Source of the DNA: Sclerotiophoma versabilis
Taxonomy: Eukaryota; Ascomycota; Dothideomycetes; Pleosporales; Didymellaceae
Length of the DNA stretch: 64,000 nucleotides
NCBI GenBank assembly: GCA_012274445.1
Contig: JAAROD010000049.1
Span: 1,426,001 to 1,490,000, forward strand
Direction of reading: 5' to 3'
Shown here: piece after piece, positions 58,101 through 64,000 of the stretch
How the letters are laid out: every line of letters starts with the position of its first letter
Numbering within the stretch: the stretch's first letter is position 1
Made by a program: the position numbers and the translations under genes
Notes under the pieces: model-generated
Databases searched by the model: none
What the model saw: the letters and a program-made list of their open reading frames with translations, nothing else
Told to the model about the DNA's origin: nothing

Positions 58101-58413
58101 ACTTCAGTAAGCTTGCTTGCTACTGTAACGACGTCCGTGAGGAGGCAGACGGCCGGTTTTCGTACGTGCATCGCCTGAAGAAAGGCGTCAATCGTGAGAG
58201 CCATGCCTTGAAAGTTGCACGAGTCGCAGGTGAGTCTGAGTGTTCATAGTCTGACGTCAATGCTAATGGGCACCAGGCCTTCCTGAGGACGCCATTGCGG
58301 TCGCCGCAAGGATTCGCAAACAGCTAAAACTTGGTCCATCCAAGCCAGCAACGACTGCACAGTCTACTAGAACCAAGGCAACTCGCGAAAGCGGAGCTGC
58401 TGCTACAGTGTGA
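55133..58413 (+). CDS. MSH1: Mitochondrial MutS homologue
   Basis: MutS-family ATPase for mitochondrial DNA maintenance. Five exons (55133-55504, 55549-55647, 55694-56531, 56580-58229, 58277-58413) give 1031 residues. The N-terminal 60 residues are Arg/Ser/Thr-rich and suit a mitochondrial presequence. The mismatch-recognition Phe-x-Glu motif is seen as GFYE. The connector, lever and clamp regions follow. The ATPase has Walker A GPNMAGKST, then DNLFLDQSTFMVEML and FVIMDEVGRGTTPEDG (Walker B). It closes with the LPEDAIAVAARIRKQL helix. The presequence and sequence features favour MSH1 over other MutS homologues. Confidence 0.94.
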
Positions 58414-58968
58414 TTCTTCACACGCTCCCTTGCTCGTACTGTACAACACATTCTATCATATTTTGCATAACCCCTTGATGGGCCCTGCTGTATTCTTCCA
58501 GCCCCTACATTAGATACCCACCATCGTGTATAATATATTGCTACGCGTGCAGTACTCGTGTACCAGGCACGGAAATTTCAATCAGACACATAGCTCTTCA
58601 CAGAGGCTACACGAGCATCCAGATCTATCGTGCTCTGCATGCGTGTGGTGATACGAGCATCTGCTGAGCACAGCGCGTGTGGAGCACGATGCACTAAGCT
58701 ATAGAGCTTGTGCATACATGTTCTCGTAAGGGAAAAGTGCGCTCAAGATAGAGCGCTCGTGTAACCAATGTCATGGATGCTGAGCAACGTTGTTGACGCT
58801 GTTGCATATTGTGCGTGGCGAACTAATCTAGTTTACCCCACACTTTCGTACCTGCAAGACTACCGGACATCCCGCCCGTATCTTGGTGACTTACGCTTCA
58901 CCTTCCCTCTTCTTTAACCGCCTTCAACATAATTCATTCTATCTGCTTCTCGTTTTAGGTCTCTCAAG
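58414..58968. other. Intergenic region with GAGC/GCTC-rich stretch
   Basis: 555 bp without a gene. Between about 58610 and 58770 short GAGC/GCTC and AGCAC words recur, including two CGAGCATC copies. It is not a regular repeat, and its meaning is unclear. Confidence 0.4.
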
Positions 58969-60513
58969 ATGGGCGAAGCAAATCTCCCGTCTCCCCCAGT
59001 TGCACCCGCTTCATACCCCTCGCCGCAGCAAATCTCACCCCACCTAACTTTGCAGCCTCCACTATCACGCCATGGAAAGGGTCCAGGCCTCATCCTCATC
59101 CTAGACCACTATGCGCTCATCGAACCCAGTGAAAAGCATTTGGACCCCCCACCGCTACAGAAATGGGCCGAGGAGGGATTTGCAGTCGTTCAGCTTCTTG
59201 TGCCGGGGAAAATGGAGGATGGGGGCGAGTTTCCATTGGATAAAGCTTTAGAGACGCTCAAGGGGTGTGAGGCGTGTACCGTTGGGAACGGTGTTGGAGT
59301 TGTTTGTGAGTTATTGAATTCAATGATTTTCGAAGTTCGAGATCCATCGATCCAATCACAGAGCTGGAAGCGCAACAGGCAACCTAAATACACATTACAT
59401 CTAAACGGAAAAACCGTAAACTGATTTATGACCTAGCATACATCTCCCGGCTCCCTTTCTACGTCGAGGGAAGCGTGGTCCAGCACCCCGAAATCCTAGC
59501 CTTAGTATCCTATGGCGGCCGCCAACTGTCCTCCCTCCACGAAGCCGATACAGCTCTCCCACCCCAACTTGTCCACGTTTCTGGTCCCAAGGTTGCACGA
59601 CGAGAATCGGTTCCCTTGACTCCCGACCCAGAGCCATCGTCCTCATCACCAACTTCAACGCGCCCAGCCGGTCTTGTGAAGACATTCCGTTACGAGGATG
59701 CGGCGAAAGACTCGAACTGGGTGCTTCCTGCAGACCCCAGCTACTCGAAGCGCAATGCGGGGATTGCGCACACGCGAAGTGTGGCATTCCTCAAGCCGTT
59801 CTTGAATGGGCCGTACTTTGACCTCGAGGCCGTGTGGGATGAGCATTGTCTGTATGAGTTTGGGGAGAGGGCAGTAGAGAAAACAATGGCGACTATGGTT
59901 GCACAACCCTATGTCAACCATATCCCGACCATGACGTGAGTCTCTTTACCTCTCCAACACTAAAAGGAAATGCCACCAAGGGAGCAGTTTCACAACGGCC
60001 TTTATCCAAAGCAAGATCATGCTGACACCAATCAGAGGCGGTATCGGCAAAGAACGCCTAACGGCCTTCTACACACACCACTTCATCTTCAGCAACCCTG
60101 ACGATACATCCCTCTCGCTCGTCTCCCGCACTGTAGGAACCGATCGCGTCATTGACGAGTTCGTGTTCTCGCTCACCCACGACAAAGAAGTGCCCTGGCT
60201 GCTCCCTGGTATCCCGCCCACGGGGAAGAAACTGGAGATCCCCTTTACGTCCATAGTGGCCATGCGTGGTGACAGGTTGTGCCATGAGCATATCAACTGG
60301 GACCAGGCAACAGCCTTGAAGCAGTTGGATTTGCTGCCGGAGTATGTCCCGTTTAGATACCCTATTGATGGGAAGGAGGCAGGTGAGGGGAAAAGGTTTG
60401 AGGTTAAGCTGCCGGTTGCGGGGAAAGAGACGGCGGCGAAGTTGGTGGATGAGGGGAATGGGGAGAGTAACACCTTGATGGGGAAGGGTTGGAGGGAGGT
60501 TGATGATGCGTGA
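58969..60513 (+). CDS. Two-part protein: degenerate dienelactone-hydrolase-like + SnoaL-like (paralogue)
   Basis: Paralogue of the gene at 12506-13896. Three exons (58969-59305, 59437-59935, 60036-60513) give 437 residues. It shares the order WAEEGFAVVQ, VGVVSYISR, a LKPFLNGPYFDLEAVWDEHC block, PTMTGGIGKERLTAFY, DRVIDEFVFSLTHD, LPGIPPTGKKLEIPF and GDRLCHEHINWDQ. The first two introns lie at the same places as in the paralogue; the third (GC-AG) intron is absent here. The nucleophile position again lacks Cys or Ser in the expected G-x-C-x-G-G form. It converges on the ketopantoate-reductase-like gene with 84 bp between stops. The function is unknown. Confidence 0.82.
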
Positions 60514-60597
60514 AGAATACTTTGACAATTCTGCACATGCATCAGAGGAGGCTTATAATAGTATTGCCATGGATTGTAGTTTACTTTTATGGACAGA

Positions 60598-61620
60598 TTA
60601 AGAATGAATCTGTCTCGCCTTCCTCACCACCTCCCTCAACGCTTCCATCTTTCTTCCCACTCTCTCACCCTCGCTCAGAACATCCTCCAAAGTCCTGAGA
60701 TCCTGCTTCGCGACTTTTGCACCGTGATGAAACGCATTGAACTCTTCATATTTCATCGGCTTCGCGCCGTCCACAAGCGGCAGATTCAGTTTCTGAGTCG
60801 CCCAACCGCCGATCATAAATGATAGCAGCCAACCTGTCCACCCAAAGCGCGGCAAATTCAAGATCTCCGACTGTGCACGTAGCATCAAGGCCCAGAGCTC
60901 GCTGTTCGCACGCAGCCGCTCAAACGGTCCAAATCCATCGATGTTCCATGTTACAAGATGCAGCATCCCCAACAACGGCGCCCACGGCGCGACGAATGCC
61001 GGTATACGCTGGATAGTCAATTTGCCGTTGACAGTGTATATAGTCTCGAGCTTCTTCGTAAGCGTGGGTTGTGTGTTGAACACAAGCAGACCCACATTTG
61101 GCGCTGTGTGCACATACAAGAGGTCGGCTTTCGCCACCAGGTCCTTGCTTGCCATATCTGGTACGGAGATCTGGGGCGTGGGTTGGTGTGCGAGCATGCT
61201 AGCTGCGAGGAAAAGGCGTGAGGGGGAGATGCGCAGGTTGCGTGCGTAGTGATCTTCTATGTCCAGGCCGATTGCATCGTAAATGAGGAAGCAGTCTGCG
61301 TTTTGAGGTTCGTTGATCAGAGTGCCAACGGACTGGATGGTTGCGACGCCGCTTTCTGAACGCGCGGTGTGGCCGTCCAGGGTGTCGAAGATGAATGCGA
61401 AGGTTTCGCCTGAAACCTCAGCCACGGATTCGACGACTCGGTAAGAAGAGAATGTGTGCAGTTCGTCATCTTTGTAGGAGTAGAGATGCTTTGGCGGCGC
61501 GAAGGCGGACTTGCGGCCAGGCCGGACTAGATAGGTGATATCTGCACCGGCAGAGAGGTGGAAGCCTTGAGACAGGCCCACAGCGCCGCAGCCGACGATC
61601 AGAAGTTTTGGTTTTGACAT
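60598..61620 (-). CDS. Ketopantoate-reductase-like oxidoreductase (PanE/ApbA-like)
   Basis: NADP-dependent dehydrogenase family. Single exon, 340 residues. The N terminus has the dinucleotide loop GCGAVG (residues 10-15), then LSAGADITYLVRPG and a Rossmann-like core. The rest is divergent (FLAASMLAHQPTPQ, WNIDGFGPFERLRANSELW). A C-terminal domain of about 120 residues contains a hydrophobic segment (WTGWLLSFMIGGWA). True pantothenate ketopantoate reductases are shorter and differ at the C-terminal catalytic Lys region. A secondary role is therefore likely, but the substrate is unknown. It sits between the two-part paralogue and the aldoxime dehydratase. Confidence 0.8.
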   Translation of the reverse strand: MSKPKLLIVGCGAVGLSQGFHLSAGADITYLVRPGRKSAFAPPKHLYSYKDDELHTFSSYRVVESVAEVSGETFAFIFDTLDGHTARSESGVATIQSVGTLINEPQNADCFLIYDAIGLDIEDHYARNLRISPSRLFLAASMLAHQPTPQISVPDMASKDLVAKADLLYVHTAPNVGLLVFNTQPTLTKKLETIYTVNGKLTIQRIPAFVAPWAPLLGMLHLVTWNIDGFGPFERLRANSELWALMLRAQSEILNLPRFGWTGWLLSFMIGGWATQKLNLPLVDGAKPMKYEEFNAFHHGAKVAKQDLRTLEDVLSEGERVGRKMEALREVVRKARQIHS

Positions 61621-61812
61621 TGATAAAAGTGATTTTTTCTGATGAACGTAGGTGGTACGGTTGGATGTCTTGTATTTCCAGATCTGGTCCGGGTTTAGTC
61701 CGGCCGTATGCAGAATACGACGAATGCAACGGCCGATGCAGGCTGACCCGATCGACGTAACGCCTTGGAGTATCAGAAACGCTGATAGATCTGTCGGTAT
61801 CTTCGGCGAAGT

Positions 61813-62901
61813 CTATACGTTCAACTCATGAACCTGTAGCAGGGTGGCGTCCATGACACCCGTACCCGGCGTACAGTTTATGTATTCGAACTTAGCATCA
61901 CCCTCCTTGATGACGCTGACTTCATGCCATGTCCTAAACATCCTGTTATCTGGGAAAGCCTTATAGTGTGCCATTGCTCCTCGCCAGATTGCCAGATGTG
62001 AGCTATGCGTCTTCGCCCAGTTTTCCAGATCTTCAAGGTTTGCAAAAAAGCCAGCGCCGCATGTCTCTTTTCTTGTGCAGTCGACCAGAGAATTCTTGAC
62101 GTCCGTGTTACGTAGATACCGAAGGCCCATCGCACCTGTCTCTTTAGCATTATCGTTCAGATACTGCAAGCCTTTGCGCAGCGTAGGCTCGAGCTTATGT
62201 TCGTACGCTTCGGTTTCGATTTGGTTGCAGTTCTCCCAACACTGTCCGGAACGGATATGCACAAGGTTATGATGATTAGTGCCTATCAGGTGTTGTCCAA
62301 GCCCTTGTGGGGTCTGGGCAGGGCGATCAGTGTCTATGGATGGACGAGGGAAAATATCCTGAGCTGAGTCTGGGATGCGATCTCGAGCAGCACCCCAGTA
62401 TGTTGCCAAATCATGTTCTGCAGCACTACTGTTAGGTATCTGACCAAGTCCTGGAAGATAGTCCAGTCCGGAGTAGTTAGTCTCGAGGCGCGAGACTGGT
62501 GTTGTGAAGCTTTCGTGCCAAAGACCAAGTGATGGTTTGCGCTCCTTTGCCAGGCAAGAGTAGATTGATCGTAAGTTCAGGGATTCCAGAGCTCTTGCAT
62601 ACCGACTTGCGTCGGTCCAGTAGCCAACCCATACTGTCGTGCCCGGGGCTTCACGTCCATCAATGAGTGCAAAAGATTCATAGGTTGATGGTCGATCATT
62701 GGATTTGAGCCACGATTCGATCTGATGACAGACTCCAGTTTTTGCATCTGTGCTTGCGGCGTCGTTGGAATGTTGCTGGACACCAACGTAAGACGTGTAG
62801 ACATAGGTTACCCTACCCGGCAGTGCAAGTGTGTACCTCGGCACGGGCAGGCGGTGGTTCTTGGGTTTGCGTAAAGGATATAAGCGCACAGGACACGCCA
62901 T
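61813..62901 (-). CDS. Aldoxime dehydratase (haem-containing)
   Basis: It dehydrates aldoximes to nitriles using a ferrous haem, as in the OxdA/OxdRE family. Single exon, 362 residues. Family features include the FALIDG...TTVWVGYWTDASRY stretch, LSLNLRSIYSCL-like spacing and GFFANLEDLENWAKTHSSHLAIW. His302 in SSHLAIW and His326 in TWHEV match the positions of the haem-ligand and catalytic histidines reported for OxdRE (299 and 320), allowing small gaps. This is inference by spacing. The TMPAF-type region AMAHYKAFPD is also present. The presence of such a gene suggests metabolism of plant-derived or fungal aldoximes. Confidence 0.85.
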   Translation of the reverse strand: MACPVRLYPLRKPKNHRLPVPRYTLALPGRVTYVYTSYVGVQQHSNDAASTDAKTGVCHQIESWLKSNDRPSTYESFALIDGREAPGTTVWVGYWTDASRYARALESLNLRSIYSCLAKERKPSLGLWHESFTTPVSRLETNYSGLDYLPGLGQIPNSSAAEHDLATYWGAARDRIPDSAQDIFPRPSIDTDRPAQTPQGLGQHLIGTNHHNLVHIRSGQCWENCNQIETEAYEHKLEPTLRKGLQYLNDNAKETGAMGLRYLRNTDVKNSLVDCTRKETCGAGFFANLEDLENWAKTHSSHLAIWRGAMAHYKAFPDNRMFRTWHEVSVIKEGDAKFEYINCTPGTGVMDATLLQVHELNV

Positions 62902-63800
62902 ATTCCGTGTGATAGCTTGGTGTATGGAATGCGCTTGTTGGCGCTATATTCTTAATAGTGGTCGTGTTATGGTCATGGGCTGAAGATGTCCCCAGTCCCT
63001 GTCCGAGGTGTCGAGATGCACTATCAATGCTAGCGTGCATTGCGGGGTTTTGTTTGGGGCCGACTCATCTCTCCCTGACTACAACGCGCAACATGTATCT
63101 GTGGGAGTTTCTTAATCTCAAACAAAACCTCACAGTAGATGTGACAATCGAAATGGACGCTTCCATGCTCTTCCTCTATCCAGAAACAGGTTCCCTTGGA
63201 ATCTGACTACCCACTCCGACTCCTCTTGTGTCCATCTCAGTAGTCTTAGACAGCATGCCTAAATCGTAAAGAGAAGCCGTGATATATCTCAAGGGTTTTC
63301 AGCTCTAGATGGTTCCAATGCACAGCGCGACGATACTGAGCGACTAATGGTATCAGTGTCCCCAATCACTCGTGGCCAGACACATGTATCTTCAGATTAT
63401 CATCACGACTTGCGAACGTTGACATTGGTTGTAGACGCTATATCGAAAGCCCATTCAAAGCACTGGTTGGCCATTGGATCAAGTTCATTGAGATGTTTGT
63501 CAAGCCTTGTCTTGGAAACGTGCTGCTAGAGACCAGCTTCGAGCACCTCTTTGATGCTTTGGGAACGGCGCGCAGTCTCTGGAGGAAGTCAAGTTCGGAG
63601 TCATTGGCCAGGTACACGGCTTGAACAGTATAACCATGTATAACCATAACATTTGGGTCATGCAGGCTGTGTGTCTAATGCACAGGCAGAGCACATTGAT
63701 TGTAAGACCAGCCTTGAAGGCATTCATTCAGGTTACGGACATAGCTAGCATATTTATTGCCCTACCATCAGTCAAGTAACATCCACTGGAGAGTAACCTT
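62902..63800. other. Intergenic region
   Basis: About 900 bp between the aldoxime dehydratase start and the stop of the SYGN-repeat gene. Short frames on both strands show no motif. Confidence 0.5.
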
Positions 63801-64000
63801 CTAGTAATCGTTGTCGCGCCTCGAGCTACCGTAGCTGGACTGATCACGGTCGTTTGTGCTGGATCCGTATGAGTTATCGTTATCATTGGCATAGCTCGAC
63901 TTCTTTGAGCCATAAGAATCATCGTTGTTGTCATTGCCGTATCCCGACTTGTTCGACCCGTAGGAAGTGTCGTTTGAGTCGTTGCCGTAGCCAGACTGCT
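63801..64000 (-). CDS. Ser/Tyr/Gly/Asn-repeat protein, 3' end only (DDR48-like)
   Basis: The C-terminal 66 codons lie in the window; the gene continues beyond 64000. The sequence is a low-complexity repeat of about 16 residues: a SGYGND or SSYAND unit followed by SYGS and Asn/Asp runs. The final residues are SSYGSSRRDNDY. This resembles the yeast stress protein Ddr48, rich in SYGS and NN. It is intrinsically disordered and probably cytosolic or cell-wall-associated. The full domain architecture is not visible. Confidence 0.65.
   Translation of the reverse strand, partial: QSGYGNDSNDTSYGSNKSGYGNDNNDDSYGSKKSSYANDNDNSYGSSTNDRDQSSYGSSRRDNDY

Noticed and set aside
1..64000. tRNA, rRNA, CRISPR and intact transposable elements
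   Set aside because: I looked for A/B-box-like tRNA signals, transposase or reverse-transcriptase motifs and terminal repeats. None stood out by eye; a dedicated scan could still find something.

Overview
The window comes from a filamentous ascomycete (Pezizomycotina; a Dothideomycete-like fungus is my inference, not shown directly). Evidence: genes are interrupted by many short introns (about 42-75 bp, GT-AG with CTAAC/CTGAC-like branch points, one GC-AG). Both Zn2Cys6 and 2EXR-type sequences occur, the housekeeping genes are eukaryotic single-copy types, and neighbouring genes lie on either strand without operons. I see no tRNA, rRNA, CRISPR array or intact transposon.

Left arm (1-3.7 kb): gene-poor and TpA-rich in part, with the decayed remnant of a salicylate-hydroxylase-like FAD monooxygenase on the minus strand. 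Accessory cluster (3.7-17.6 kb): seven contiguous genes. These are 2,3-dihydroxybenzoate decarboxylase, a Zn2Cys6 regulator, a flavin monooxygenase, a short-chain dehydrogenase, a two-part dienelactone-hydrolase-like/SnoaL-like protein, a pisatin-demethylase-like P450 and a LaeA-like/UMTA-type methyltransferase. There is no PKS, NRPS or terpene synthase. The locus therefore looks like an aromatic-acid catabolic or tailoring cluster; its substrate is unknown.

Middle (17.9-58.4 kb): mostly conserved genes. They include two small membrane proteins, a broken 2EXR gene, a PX/PXB/DUF3818 protein, ARS2/SERRATE, a TspO-family protein, ERV46, an unusually short Mex67-like mRNA-export protein, a second P450, a GNAT acetyltransferase and ribosomal P0. 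These are followed by TRM82, a small protein with a C-terminal zinc cluster, thioredoxin reductase, a conserved protein of unknown function, ATG14, cystathionine gamma-lyase, a YDJ1-type DnaJ, cytosine deaminase, uroporphyrinogen decarboxylase and mitochondrial MSH1. Several pairs share compact divergent promoters (P0/TRM82, HEM12/MSH1, unknown/ATG14).

Right arm (59-64 kb): a second accessory patch. It holds a paralogue of the two-part protein from the left cluster, a ketopantoate-reductase-like oxidoreductase and a haem aldoxime dehydratase. The window ends inside the 3' part of a Ser-Tyr-Gly-Asn repeat protein resembling DDR48.

Gene models were built by hand from reading frames and splice sites. 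Exon coordinates in the entries keep the reading frame intact across every junction unless stated otherwise.
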